Below are positions 1 to 8,185 of a stretch of DNA of 48,968 bases, piece by piece; the first letter of the stretch is position 1, and every line of letters starts with the position of its first letter. Source of the stretch: Autumnicola edwardsiae (GTDB lineage: Bacteria > Bacteroidota > Bacteroidia > Flavobacteriales > Flavobacteriaceae). Both the position numbers and the translations under genes were made by a program. The stretch spans positions 1 through 48,968 of the forward strand of contig NZ_JAVRHP010000017.1 in the NCBI RefSeq assembly GCF_031846505.1, in the 5' to 3' direction. The notes beneath the pieces are model-generated. The model did not search any database. It saw nothing but the letters and a program-made list of their open reading frames with translations, and was not told where the DNA came from.

Positions 1-365
1 TCAAACCACCAATACGCGCTATGGAGCATCTGCTAAAAAAAAACACAAAAAAATGGCTCACGATGAACTCACATTAATTTTAACATCATTTATTAATATT
101 TGAGCCAAAAAATAAAGGGTAACTACATGTAAACCATACAATTACCCTTTATTATATCAAAATGATTATCCAAAAAAGTCGGGATGACAGAACTAAAGTC
201 TCCATCGGTTATACCTTTAATATCAAGCCTTTTATCAATTTCAAAAAACCAGGTAACCGAATAGGTAACCCTCGCTACGTTTTTATCCGTAGTAATAAAA
301 GTAAGGCATTAATTCCAAACAAATGCAATCAAATTATGAATTAATAGATAAGTTTCTGTTAGAGC
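1..365. other. Intergenic region downstream of fbp, no supported gene
   Basis: AT-rich stretch between the window edge and the end of fbp. It holds a perfect 12-bp inverted repeat at 111-153, listed separately, and a looser pair, TGGCTCA at 54-60 against TGAGCCA at 101-107. A 60-codon plus-strand reading frame at 162-344 has no recognisable domain and a lysine/asparagine-rich composition typical of translated AT-rich DNA, so I do not call it a gene. Confidence 0.6.
111..153 (-). terminator. Putative terminator of the kdgF-fbp operon
   Basis: AATAAAGGGTAA at 111-122 is the exact reverse complement of TTACCCTTTATT at 142-153, giving a 12-bp stem with a 19-nt loop. Read on the minus strand the stem runs into a T-rich tract (TTATTTTTT), as expected of an intrinsic terminator. 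It lies about 215 nt past the fbp stop, so the operon would carry a long 3' untranslated tail. The long loop makes the call moderate; it could also serve an unseen plus-strand transcript. Confidence 0.5.
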
Positions 366-1379
366 CTAAACTTCATAATTTCCCCCAATAAACCTTTCTG
401 CTATTGAAACCATTTCTGAGTTTCCGCAAATAAATGGAGTCCTTTCATGAAGTTCGCTAGGAATGATCTCCATGATCCTGGTTTCACCATCAATAGCCTT
501 ACCTCCGGCCTGTTCCGTTAGAAATGCCATCGGATTACATTCATATAGCAAACGTAGTTTTCCATTTGGTGATGTGGTTCCCTGCGGGTATAAATAAATA
601 CCACCCAGCAGCATATTCCTGTGGAAATCTGCAACCAGGGAGCCGGTATATCTTGAAGTAAATGGGCGCCCGTCTTTTTCATCTATTTGCTGTACCCACT
701 TGATATATTTCTTCACTCCATCAGGAAAATGAACATAATTTCCTTCATTCACCGAATAAATTTTACCATGCTCCGGATACCTGATCTGGGGATGGGAAAG
801 AAAGAACGAACCAACACCGGGATCGAAGGTGAAACCGTTCACCCCATTGCCCGTAGTGTAAACCAATATGGTAGAAGTACCGTAAATTAAATAGCCTGCG
901 GCAACCTGGCTATCGCCGGGCTGAAGAAAATCTTCTTTTTTAACTTTGGCCCCGGCAGGAGAAATCCTTCGGTAAATACTGAAAATTGTGCCCACTGTAA
1001 TATCTACATCAATATTGGAAGAGCCGTCCAGAGGGTCTATAAGTACGATATATTTGGCATCCTTATGCATATCTTCATCAAAAGCCACATAATGCTCAAG
1101 CTCTTCAGAAGCAATTCCACAAATCTCTCCGCGATTTTTTAGGGTAGATATAAAAATATCATTGGCTATAATATCCAGTTTAGCCTGGTTTTCACCCTGT
1201 ATGTTATTGGTTCCCATTTTACCGATAATCTGTGATAAACCAGCCTTATTTATTTTTTCGTTAACCATCTTTGCGGCCAGTTTTATGGAACTTAATAAAG
1301 CACTTAATTCTCCCTTGGCATAAGGAAAATCCTTCTGATTCTCAATGATGAATTCTCCTAATGTAATATGTCTTTCCAT
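366..1379 (-). CDS. fbp: Fructose-1,6-bisphosphatase, class I
   Basis: Hydrolyses fructose-1,6-bisphosphate to fructose-6-phosphate in the cytoplasm, the committed step of gluconeogenesis. The 337-residue length fits class I enzymes (E. coli Fbp has about 332). The metal-site motif DPLDGSSN is at residues 115-122 and an upstream acidic pair at 92-93. The family's C-terminal substrate region (GTTSPNGKLRLLYECNP) is clear. It is the last gene of the operon, 21 nt after uxaE. The placement makes sense because uronate catabolism yields pyruvate and triose phosphate, so hexose phosphates must be made by gluconeogenesis. The family is certain; the link to pectin growth is inferred from position. Confidence 0.95.
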   Translation of the reverse strand: MERHITLGEFIIENQKDFPYAKGELSALLSSIKLAAKMVNEKINKAGLSQIIGKMGTNNIQGENQAKLDIIANDIFISTLKNRGEICGIASEELEHYVAFDEDMHKDAKYIVLIDPLDGSSNIDVDITVGTIFSIYRRISPAGAKVKKEDFLQPGDSQVAAGYLIYGTSTILVYTTGNGVNGFTFDPGVGSFFLSHPQIRYPEHGKIYSVNEGNYVHFPDGVKKYIKWVQQIDEKDGRPFTSRYTGSLVADFHRNMLLGGIYLYPQGTTSPNGKLRLLYECNPMAFLTEQAGGKAIDGETRIMEIIPSELHERTPFICGNSEMVSIAERFIGGNYEV

Positions 1380-1400
1380 TTTATTTGTTTTTGGAGGATG

Positions 1401-2639
1401 CTAGGAAGGAAAAATCTTCTTCAGGTGCCTCTCGTAAAGGTTATAGGTTACGTTTTCTTCTATCTTTGATCTGTTCTTATCCAAAAGTTCCTGAAAATTG
1501 TCTTTTTCAGCAGCTAACTTATAAGCGCAGTGTAATAATTGTCGAAAATTGGCATTATAGGCCTTGCTCTTTTGATCATGTCTAAGTGCATCAGCAAAAT
1601 CCTTTCCGGTCGAAAAATCTTCTGCGGAAGGTAATTCGTCTTTATTTATAGAAAGTACCTCAGCATAATCTTTGGTAAGTTCTTCATATCTTTCCAAAGC
1701 TTCAGCATAAATTTCTTTAGCAAAGCTGAAAGTTTCTCCTTCACTTTCAGCCAGGCCAATTAATTCCTCAAGCCAGGTAGTGCCAGCCGTCTTTAAATGC
1801 AGACCCATATTGTGCTTTTTAATCAGCTTCTGCATCACCGGGTAAATGGAGAACTTATCGCTACCGCTGTGTACGCTCAATTTTAAATTTGGCGGAAGGC
1901 CAAACTCTTTTATGGCAAATTTTAGTACCAGCAGGTCCTCTTCAAATTCCTTTTCAAATTGATTTAAATCCCCTCTGTAATCCACGCCTTTGTTAAATTC
2001 TCCCGTAAATTTTGGTGCGATGGTATTAACGGGAACTTTATAATGCGCCAGTGCTGCCAGGATAAAAAATAACTCTACCGGAGATTGCGGATTTTCAACC
2101 TCATCTATGGAAACTTCAGTGGAAAACTCCTCTGATTTTTCCGAAGCAATATGCCGGTAAACTTCTCCTGATTTTTTCATGGCCAGCAGAAAATTATCCA
2201 GCATTTCCTGAAGCTGCATTTTTGATATTTCTATTCTATGTTCAATTCCGGGAATCTGAAAATCCCCCAGGTACTTTTCAAAAAACTCTAAAAATTCTCT
2301 TTCGTCATTTTCCTTAGCTTTTTTTCCAATATAATCGGCTACATCTATGGTAAAAAAATCACTTTGCTTGAGATAAGGATCAACATTTTGTAACCCAATA
2401 TGATCTGCATCTACAAGATAATCGCCGGTATATTGCAGTTCTTTAACAGCATTATCGGCTTCTTTTCTTACGCTTTCCGGGTTTGTCCCTACCGTTTCGT
2501 GCTCCCGGTTAGATTTATTCCAAACAGGGATAACTTCAATACCATTTTCCTGCATTTTGAGCACAGCTTTAAGCTGAGCCTTTCCTTCTTTTCCAAAACG
2601 GTCTCCTACTCCAAAGGAATATTTTCCTAATCTTGCCAT
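1401..2639 (-). CDS. uxaE: Tagaturonate/fructuronate epimerase UxaE
   Basis: Predicted cytoplasmic metal-dependent epimerase interconverting D-tagaturonate and D-fructuronate, which lets galacturonate carbon enter the glucuronate (mannonate) branch. The N-terminus LGKYSFGVGDRFGKEGKAQL is the family's signature opening, and the 412-residue length fits. I chose the ATG at 2639 rather than the in-frame ATG at 2681. The longer form adds 14 non-conserved residues and overlaps the end of the SDR gene, while 2639 leaves a normal 10-nt gap. The neighbours are a mannonate reductase and mannonate dehydratase, exactly the enzymes needed after epimerisation. Identity rests on recognised family sequence plus this context. 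Confidence 0.88.
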   Translation of the reverse strand: MARLGKYSFGVGDRFGKEGKAQLKAVLKMQENGIEVIPVWNKSNREHETVGTNPESVRKEADNAVKELQYTGDYLVDADHIGLQNVDPYLKQSDFFTIDVADYIGKKAKENDEREFLEFFEKYLGDFQIPGIEHRIEISKMQLQEMLDNFLLAMKKSGEVYRHIASEKSEEFSTEVSIDEVENPQSPVELFFILAALAHYKVPVNTIAPKFTGEFNKGVDYRGDLNQFEKEFEEDLLVLKFAIKEFGLPPNLKLSVHSGSDKFSIYPVMQKLIKKHNMGLHLKTAGTTWLEELIGLAESEGETFSFAKEIYAEALERYEELTKDYAEVLSINKDELPSAEDFSTGKDFADALRHDQKSKAYNANFRQLLHCAYKLAAEKDNFQELLDKNRSKIEENVTYNLYERHLKKIFPS

Positions 2640-2649
2640 ATTCAATTTT

Positions 2650-3456
2650 TTATACTCCGCTAAACGCTCCAAAACCTCCATCTACGGGCACTACAATACC
2701 AGTGACAAAAGAAGATTCTTCTCCTGCCAGCCAATTGGCTACTCCCTGCAATTCTTCGGGTTCTCCAAAGCGTTTCATTGGAGTCTGATTTACAATTGTT
2801 TGTCCACGATCTGTCAAATTTCCGGCTTCATTTAATAAAAGATCACGGTTTTGCTCTCCTATAAAAAAGCCCGGTGCAATGGCATTTACCCTAATCCCAT
2901 CGCCATATTTTTGTGCCATTTCCACAGCCAGCCATTTCGTAAAATTATCTACGGCCGCTTTGGCAGCGGCATATCCCATTACCCGTGTTAAGGCACGTTG
3001 CGCGGCAAGGGAGGAAATATTAATAATACTACCGTTTTTATTTTCTACCATTGCTTTGGAAAAAATCAAAGTAGGCAGCACGGTTCCTTTAAAGTTTAAC
3101 TGGTTCACCTTATCAAAATCATCCAACTCAAGATCAAAAATACTCTGGTCCGGAGTTATGGTGGCGCCTTTAATATTACCACCCGCAGCATTCACCAGGA
3201 TATCAACTTTACCGAATTCTGCTTCAATTTTGTCTCTGGCTGAAATTAATTTTTCCTTATCCAGTACATCAGCCACCAGTGAAATTGCTTCCCCGCCAAA
3301 CTTCTTAATCTCCTCCACTCTCTCCTGCACGGTATCTTCGCTTCTTCCCAGGATGCCAACTTTAGCTCCTTGCTTTGCCAAACCTATAGCAATTGCTCCT
3401 CCTAAAACTCCATTTCCACCAGTAACAACGGCAACTTTATTCTCTAATCTGTCCAT
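2650..3456 (-). CDS. SDR-family D-mannonate oxidoreductase (fructuronate reductase)
   Basis: Classical short-chain dehydrogenase of 268 residues. The dinucleotide-binding motif TGGNGVLG is at 12-19, NAAGG near 89-93, catalytic Ser around 148 and the YAAAK motif at 162-166. It closely resembles the SDR-type mannonate oxidoreductases found beside uxuA in Gram-positive and Bacteroidota uronate operons, a different fold from E. coli UxuB. The expected reaction is fructuronate to mannonate with NAD(P)H. It lies 10 nt from uxuA and 10 nt from uxaE. The fold is certain; substrate is inferred from neighbours, and a gluconate or other polyol substrate remains possible. Confidence 0.85.
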   Translation of the reverse strand: MDRLENKVAVVTGGNGVLGGAIAIGLAKQGAKVGILGRSEDTVQERVEEIKKFGGEAISLVADVLDKEKLISARDKIEAEFGKVDILVNAAGGNIKGATITPDQSIFDLELDDFDKVNQLNFKGTVLPTLIFSKAMVENKNGSIINISSLAAQRALTRVMGYAAAKAAVDNFTKWLAVEMAQKYGDGIRVNAIAPGFFIGEQNRDLLLNEAGNLTDRGQTIVNQTPMKRFGEPEELQGVANWLAGEESSFVTGIVVPVDGGFGAFSGV

Positions 3457-3466
3457 TTTTATTCTT

Positions 3467-4666
3467 TTACTGATTTTCTAATGTGTTTACAATTCCAAAT
3501 TCCAGTCCGCGTAATTCCGCAAGACCTCTCAACCTGCCCACAGCAGAGTAACCGGGATAAAAAGGTTTATCCTGATCGTCCAGCATCTCATGACCATGGT
3601 CGGGCCTCATTGGAATTGGTGCTCGGTTATTTTTCTTCTGAAGCTCATAAAATGTCCTTACCAGCTTATACATTTCTGCACTGCCTTCAAGGTGATTGGC
3701 CTCATAAAATCTCGAATTTTCGTCCCGCTGAACAGATCGCAGATGCACAAAATGAATCCGGTCAAAATAGGCTTTAATAATTTCAGGTAAATTATTATTT
3801 TCTGAAGCTCCTAAACTTCCACTGCAAAAGGTAAGTCCATTGGCTTTTTGCGGCACTTTATCAAAAATATAATCAAAATCTGAAGCTTTACTAACCACCC
3901 TTGGCAGCCCAAGCACCGGCCATGGCGGATCATCTGGATGAATGGCCATTACCACTCCGGCTTCTTCAGCTACAGGAATTACTTCCTCTAAAAATTCTAC
4001 CAGGTGTTCCCTTAACTGTTCTGCTGAAATTGCTTCGTAATCCTTCAGGCCATTTCTTAACTTTTCAAGCGTAAAACCTTCTTTATCACCAGGCAATGCC
4101 ATCAGCAGACTTTGCTTCAAAACATCCAGTTCCTCCTGCTTCATTTCAGCATATTTTGCTTTGGCTTTTTTTACCATTTCAGCATCATAATCTGCTTCAG
4201 CATTATCCCTTTTCAGAATAAACAGATCGAAAATTATAAGGTCTTCCAGATTATGAAGAAGTGCAGTACTGCCGTCTTCCAGCTGATATCTTACATTGGT
4301 CCTTAACCAGTCCAGCACGGGCATAAAATTGTAGCACACCCGGGTGACCCCGCATTTGCCAAGGTTTATAAGACTTTGCTTATAGTTTTCAATATATTTC
4401 CCCCTGTCACTCCTTGCCTGCTTAATATGTTCATGTACAGGAAGGCTTTCCACTACGTTCCAGTGCAGCGGAAAAGGGTTCTCTTTATTGCTTTCCTCCA
4501 GCAGTTTCTTTCGCTTTTCAATCTCTTCCACCGTCCAAACGTCCCCTACAGGAATATGATGTAAAGCAGTAACCACTCCATTTGCACCGGCCTGTTTTAT
4601 GGTTTGAAGTTTCACGGGATCCTGAGGGCCGTACCACCTCCAACTTTGTTCAAATATTTGTTTCAT
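3467..4666 (-). CDS. uxuA: Mannonate dehydratase UxuA
   Basis: Dehydrates D-mannonate to 2-keto-3-deoxygluconate, a metal-dependent cytoplasmic step. The N-terminus EQSWRWYGPQDPV and the nearby GVVTALHHIPVGDVW are hallmark UxuA sequences, and AIHPDDPP and MRPDHGHEM further on are typical metal and active-site segments. The ATG at 4666 gives 399 residues, close to the family norm. Extending to a TTG at 4675 adds three residues without family support. It follows the esterase gene after about 64 nt and precedes the mannonate reductase. Very confident. Confidence 0.95.
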   Translation of the reverse strand: MKQIFEQSWRWYGPQDPVKLQTIKQAGANGVVTALHHIPVGDVWTVEEIEKRKKLLEESNKENPFPLHWNVVESLPVHEHIKQARSDRGKYIENYKQSLINLGKCGVTRVCYNFMPVLDWLRTNVRYQLEDGSTALLHNLEDLIIFDLFILKRDNAEADYDAEMVKKAKAKYAEMKQEELDVLKQSLLMALPGDKEGFTLEKLRNGLKDYEAISAEQLREHLVEFLEEVIPVAEEAGVVMAIHPDDPPWPVLGLPRVVSKASDFDYIFDKVPQKANGLTFCSGSLGASENNNLPEIIKAYFDRIHFVHLRSVQRDENSRFYEANHLEGSAEMYKLVRTFYELQKKNNRAPIPMRPDHGHEMLDDQDKPFYPGYSAVGRLRGLAELRGLEFGIVNTLENQ

Positions 4667-4730
4667 ATAATTCAAATCTTATCAGAAACTTTCAAGTTAC
4701 TAATTGTTTTTTTAATTTCTTTCCACGGGA

Positions 4731-5642
4731 TTAATTTATAACCTGCTCCTCTTTCAGCCACTTTTCACATAAATCCTTCCACTCGTCAGTCAAAACAGAT
4801 TCATTTGTAATTCCTATGGCATGTTGTCCTTTCGGAAAAAAGTGCAGACTCCCCTTTACCCCACTTTTCATCATAGCTTCATAAAAGAGAATACTATTCA
4901 TAGCGCTTACAGATTTATCGTTCTGTGCATGCACCAAAAAAGAAGGCGGCGTATTCTCATTTACATGTAATTCATTAGAGTATTCTTTAATTAATTTTTC
5001 GGAAGGGGATTCGCCAAAGAAGTTTTGTATACTTCCCTCATGAGCATATTTCCCGAAGCTTATCACCGGGGAGATCAATACCATGAAATTGGGCTTAAAA
5101 GAATAATCGTTTAGCGTGTCATTCTTTATTGCTGAAAAATCTTCTGAATGTGTACCTAAAGTAGTTGCAAGGTGACCTCCGGCTGATGTTGCAAAAATCC
5201 CGATTTTCTCCGGGTCTATTTTATATTTTTCAGCATTGGCCCTAATGATTTTCATGGCGCGCTGCGCATCCTGGATGGGCCCTTTGTAACTAACTTTTAA
5301 ATCTGGAGAAGTGGGCAGCCGATAATTAAGTACAAAAGCCGGAATTCCCATGGTGTTAAACCACTTGGCAACCTGAAATCCGCCAAGATTGTACGTGAGA
5401 TGATGGTATCCACCCGAAGGAAGTATTAGAACTACAGCGCCCTTATTTTCTTCATTAGCAGGAAAAAAACTGTAAAATCCTGGTTCAGCAACCTGGGTGA
5501 TACGCTGATTTTTTTCAATATGTTCCAGCTTTAAACCCTTAGAATTAGGCATATTTCCTTCCGGCCAGATGGCAGTAAATTCCTGCGCTATTCCGGCACT
5601 GCCAGCAAGAAAAAGTATAAAGCCGAAAATTGCATTTTTCAT
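4731..5642 (-). CDS. Secreted alpha/beta-hydrolase esterase (putative pectin/xylan acetylesterase-like)
   Basis: 303 residues with a Sec signal peptide (hydrophobic 5-19, ending GIAQ). The alpha/beta-hydrolase triad is visible: nucleophile Ser153 in ATSAGGH, Asp242 in AQNDKS and His274 in GQHAIG. The oxyanion region reads PSGGYHHL, not the HGGGW of the fused esterase at 8186-10120, so the two are different subfamilies. It resembles the BD-FAE/acetylxylan-esterase-like esterases common in plant polysaccharide loci, so removal of acetyl groups from pectin is the likely role. It sits 9 nt after kdgF among cytoplasmic enzymes, which is odd for an exported protein. Substrate not provable from sequence. 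Confidence 0.75.
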   Translation of the reverse strand: MKNAIFGFILFLAGSAGIAQEFTAIWPEGNMPNSKGLKLEHIEKNQRITQVAEPGFYSFFPANEENKGAVVLILPSGGYHHLTYNLGGFQVAKWFNTMGIPAFVLNYRLPTSPDLKVSYKGPIQDAQRAMKIIRANAEKYKIDPEKIGIFATSAGGHLATTLGTHSEDFSAIKNDTLNDYSFKPNFMVLISPVISFGKYAHEGSIQNFFGESPSEKLIKEYSNELHVNENTPPSFLVHAQNDKSVSAMNSILFYEAMMKSGVKGSLHFFPKGQHAIGITNESVLTDEWKDLCEKWLKEEQVIN

Positions 5643-5651
5643 ATCTTCTTT

Positions 5652-5987
5652 TTACAGAAAATCCTCCCTCACCGGGCTAAACACATCTATTAAAATGCCT
5701 GCTTCAAGACATTCTGCCCCATGTTTTAAATTAGGATGTACAAAAAAAGTATCTCCTGCCTCAAGGATTTCGGATTCGCCACCTATGGTGATTTTAAACT
5801 TTCCGGAAGCAACATACGAAGATTGTGTGTGATAATGATCATGTACATACCCGGTCGCTCCTTTTTCAAATTTTACCTTAACCATCATCATCTGAGTGTT
5901 ATGGCCGGTAATCTTCCTGGTGATGCCATCCCCGGCGTCTTCCCATGCCGATTCCTTTTCTTTTAAAAATGTTTTTCCGTGTAGCAT
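5652..5987 (-). CDS. kdgF: KdgF, cupin that linearises unsaturated uronates
   Basis: Small single-domain cupin of 111 residues. KdgF proteins convert the 4,5-unsaturated uronate released from pectin or alginate oligomers into the open-chain 5-keto-4-deoxyuronate, the substrate of KduI. The metal ligands expected of the family are visible: His49, His51 and Gln55 in HDHYHTQ, and His89 in LKHG. GDTFFVHPNLKHG is the usual second cupin motif. There is no signal peptide, so it acts in the cytoplasm. It is the first gene of the operon that ends with fbp, away from kduI and kduD at 31-33 kb. Confidence 0.9.
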   Translation of the reverse strand: MLHGKTFLKEKESAWEDAGDGITRKITGHNTQMMMVKVKFEKGATGYVHDHYHTQSSYVASGKFKITIGGESEILEAGDTFFVHPNLKHGAECLEAGILIDVFSPVREDFL

Positions 5988-6287
5988 ATTTTACTTTTTG
6001 AACCATTGATTTATTTACTATCTGTTCATTTTTTCCATTTATGAAAAAACTAACCAAAAAAATCCAGGCTTACGAATCTTTATCTGAATTTATTGTTCAG
6101 CACCTAAATTTTAGCAATTCGTTAGAAAATTCTATCTAAAGAAAATATTAATGTAGCTCAAAGCCTAAAATTTCACGGTGCCTTCACTTCAAATTCCACG
6201 ATAAATATTCGATAAGCCAAAAAACCCTATTAAATTAAATTACCGTCTCCTATATGAAGTAAGAATACTGATAGCGGAAAAGGAATT
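5988..6287. other. Intergenic region between PL10 and kdgF
   Basis: 300 nt between the end of the PL10 gene and the kdgF start; it must hold the kdgF promoter and perhaps the end of the PL10 transcript. I found no convincing -33/-7 pair, no strong hairpin and no copy of the TGTAATCGATTRCA palindrome. A 32-codon plus-strand frame at 6041-6139 starts with ATG and has a plausible composition, but lacks supporting evidence and is discussed only as a finding. Confidence 0.5.
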
Positions 6288-7394
6288 TTAATATTTCTTT
6301 TCCCATTCGGGGTATTCCCGCTTCAGCAACTCTTCAGCATAATTGTCTATATAGTTATAACCTACTCTGCGTTCCTGCTCAATATCGGCCAGGTGGGATT
6401 TAATTATTCCATCGCGGCCTACAAAAATCGGCTTCCCGGTTTTAATATCATTAAATCGTCCCCAAAGCGGACCACCATCAGAATCCTGAACCACTACCCT
6501 GTCGTGTCCTTCAACATAAGAGGTATCTTTTATCCAAACTACTTTTTCCCCCATCACCTTATGCTCATCAAACCATTGCACAGCGCTCCTAATCGACTTT
6601 TTCACTTCTTCGGAAGGTTTTTTCAGCTTCAGCAAATATTCCACAATTCCCGCACTTTCTTTTCCGCTTAATGATGGAAGCTCGTAAGCTCTTGCTTTAG
6701 CGGGACTAAAATCATCTTTATCGTGTTGCGCGCACCAGATGGTTAGATTTCCATCCACTTTTACCTGGGTTGCCAGAATCACTTCCAGGCCTTTATTTAT
6801 AGCTTTTTGAGCCTTTTTCTTTCGCTTTGCATCTACAAAAGTGTAGCCTGGCTTTTCTTTAGCTATGTCCCGCAATAAATTCATCACACCAATCATTGCG
6901 CCGTCATTGTAAGTAATATGCTCATAATACCCCTCCTTTATTGGGTAAAATTGCGGCCATCCGCCATTTTCATATTGTGCTTCCAAAAGATAATCTACTC
7001 CATCCAGGAAAGCATTTTTGTATTTTTCCTCACTAGTGGCACTATAAATTTTCGCCAGATAATTTAGCTGCGTATGCGTGGCGCCGTTATCTATAGTAGT
7101 TCCCACTTCTTCAGATTTCTGCGCTCTCAGCTTATCTTTCTCTGCGGAAGTCAGCTTATCTGCCATATTAATATTCTTATACCAACCGCCGTTATTATGC
7201 TGGTACAGCAAAACATTATCGGCAATGCGCTGCGCTTCTCCGGAAGCATACCATTCTTTATCCTGTTGCTGCGCCTGGCCCCAGGAAATTTCTTTGCTTT
7301 GAGCAAAAACTGCCTGTTGTGCTGTAATGCCAAAGCATATACCGAAAATGGCAATTTTTAAACCTCTCTTTAAATCATTCTTGTCTATCATCAT
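6288..7394 (-). CDS. Pectate lyase, family PL10
   Basis: Cleaves de-esterified homogalacturonan by beta-elimination, giving unsaturated oligogalacturonides. 368 residues with a signal peptide (hydrophobic 12-30, ending VFAQ). The PL10 (alpha/alpha)3-barrel signatures are all present: NNGGWYKN near 67-74, IDNGATHTQL at 101-110, ENGGWPQFYP at 142-151, ITYNDGAM at 160-167, VQDSDGGPLWGRF near 302-314 and VGRDGI at 325-330. No extra binding module is present, so it is a minimal catalytic enzyme. It is the last gene of the glycanase operon, 7 nt after the CE12 esterase, and probably periplasmic or secreted. Confidence 0.92.
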   Translation of the reverse strand: MMIDKNDLKRGLKIAIFGICFGITAQQAVFAQSKEISWGQAQQQDKEWYASGEAQRIADNVLLYQHNNGGWYKNINMADKLTSAEKDKLRAQKSEEVGTTIDNGATHTQLNYLAKIYSATSEEKYKNAFLDGVDYLLEAQYENGGWPQFYPIKEGYYEHITYNDGAMIGVMNLLRDIAKEKPGYTFVDAKRKKKAQKAINKGLEVILATQVKVDGNLTIWCAQHDKDDFSPAKARAYELPSLSGKESAGIVEYLLKLKKPSEEVKKSIRSAVQWFDEHKVMGEKVVWIKDTSYVEGHDRVVVQDSDGGPLWGRFNDIKTGKPIFVGRDGIIKSHLADIEQERRVGYNYIDNYAEELLKREYPEWEKKY

Positions 7395-7401
7395 CTTATT
7401 T

Positions 7402-8172
7402 TTATTTCTTCATTAATTCTTTTTCCAATACTTCTGGTTCTATAAATTTCTTCAACTCCAGATTTTGATTTGCTATTTCCTGAAGTGCAAGGCTGGCCAC
7501 AATGATCGCTCCTTTTTCAGATAAATGCGTATCATCATGCCTGCCATCAGGCTCATAAGGGTCTTCCCCGGGTTCTAAATGAAGATGAATATTTTTAGAA
7601 TCTTCGGGACCATAAGCAATTTCCAGTTGTTCTGTAAGTAACTGCATATCGATAAATGGTACCTCAAGATATTCAGCAACCATTCTGGTTACCAAAGGAT
7701 ATTCACCATGAGTATCTAACAATACTCCTTCTTCATTAAATTTTCTCCGCACGATAGAACTCATCAAAACTGGCGTTGCACCTTTTTCACGAGTTTCCTG
7801 TACAAATTTTTCCAGGTTAGCCCGATATTGGGTAAATGGATTGGTATATCGGCTGGAATCTTTCACCTTCTGATCATTATGCCCAAACTGAATAAAAACG
7901 AAATCGCCTGGTTGAAGTTTATTTTTAACCGCTCTCCAGCGACCTTCCGAAATAAAGCTTCGAGTACTACGGCCATTCACCGCATGATTTTCAATATTAA
8001 TTTCTGAAGTCATTAATTCCGGTAACATCTGTCCCCAGCCATGTTCGGGATTTTTCTCCGGATCCTTTTTATCAGACATGGTAGAGTCTCCTATAAGATA
8101 TAAGCTAGGATTTTGCTGAGCTGAAACCGCTGCGGAACACATAAGGAGAATATAGAAAATAATATTTTTCAT
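7402..8172 (-). CDS. Rhamnogalacturonan acetylesterase-like SGNH hydrolase (CE12)
   Basis: Removes acetyl groups from the galacturonate residues of rhamnogalacturonan or homogalacturonan. The SGNH blocks are in order: GDSTMSD (nucleophile Ser), NGRSTRSF, FGHND and DDTHLS (Asp-His pair). I start it at the ATG at 8172, giving 256 residues and an immediate signal peptide (MKNIIFYILLMCSAAVSAQ). The ATG at 8217 would overlap the upstream gene and put charged residues before the signal. It follows the esterase-CE8 fusion after 13 nt and precedes PL10. Family CE12 is likely; acetyl specificity is inferred from family and context. Confidence 0.88.
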   Translation of the reverse strand: MKNIIFYILLMCSAAVSAQQNPSLYLIGDSTMSDKKDPEKNPEHGWGQMLPELMTSEINIENHAVNGRSTRSFISEGRWRAVKNKLQPGDFVFIQFGHNDQKVKDSSRYTNPFTQYRANLEKFVQETREKGATPVLMSSIVRRKFNEEGVLLDTHGEYPLVTRMVAEYLEVPFIDMQLLTEQLEIAYGPEDSKNIHLHLEPGEDPYEPDGRHDDTHLSEKGAIIVASLALQEIANQNLELKKFIEPEVLEKELMKK

Positions 8173-8185
8173 TCGAAATTGGTTT

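Noticed and set aside
162..344. 60-codon plus-strand reading frame near the left edge
   Set aside because: No domain, composition expected from AT-rich DNA, and no partner gene or convincing start signal.
2640..2681. Longer uxaE start at 2681
   Set aside because: Overlaps the SDR gene by 32 nt and adds non-conserved residues; the ATG at 2639 fits the family opening.
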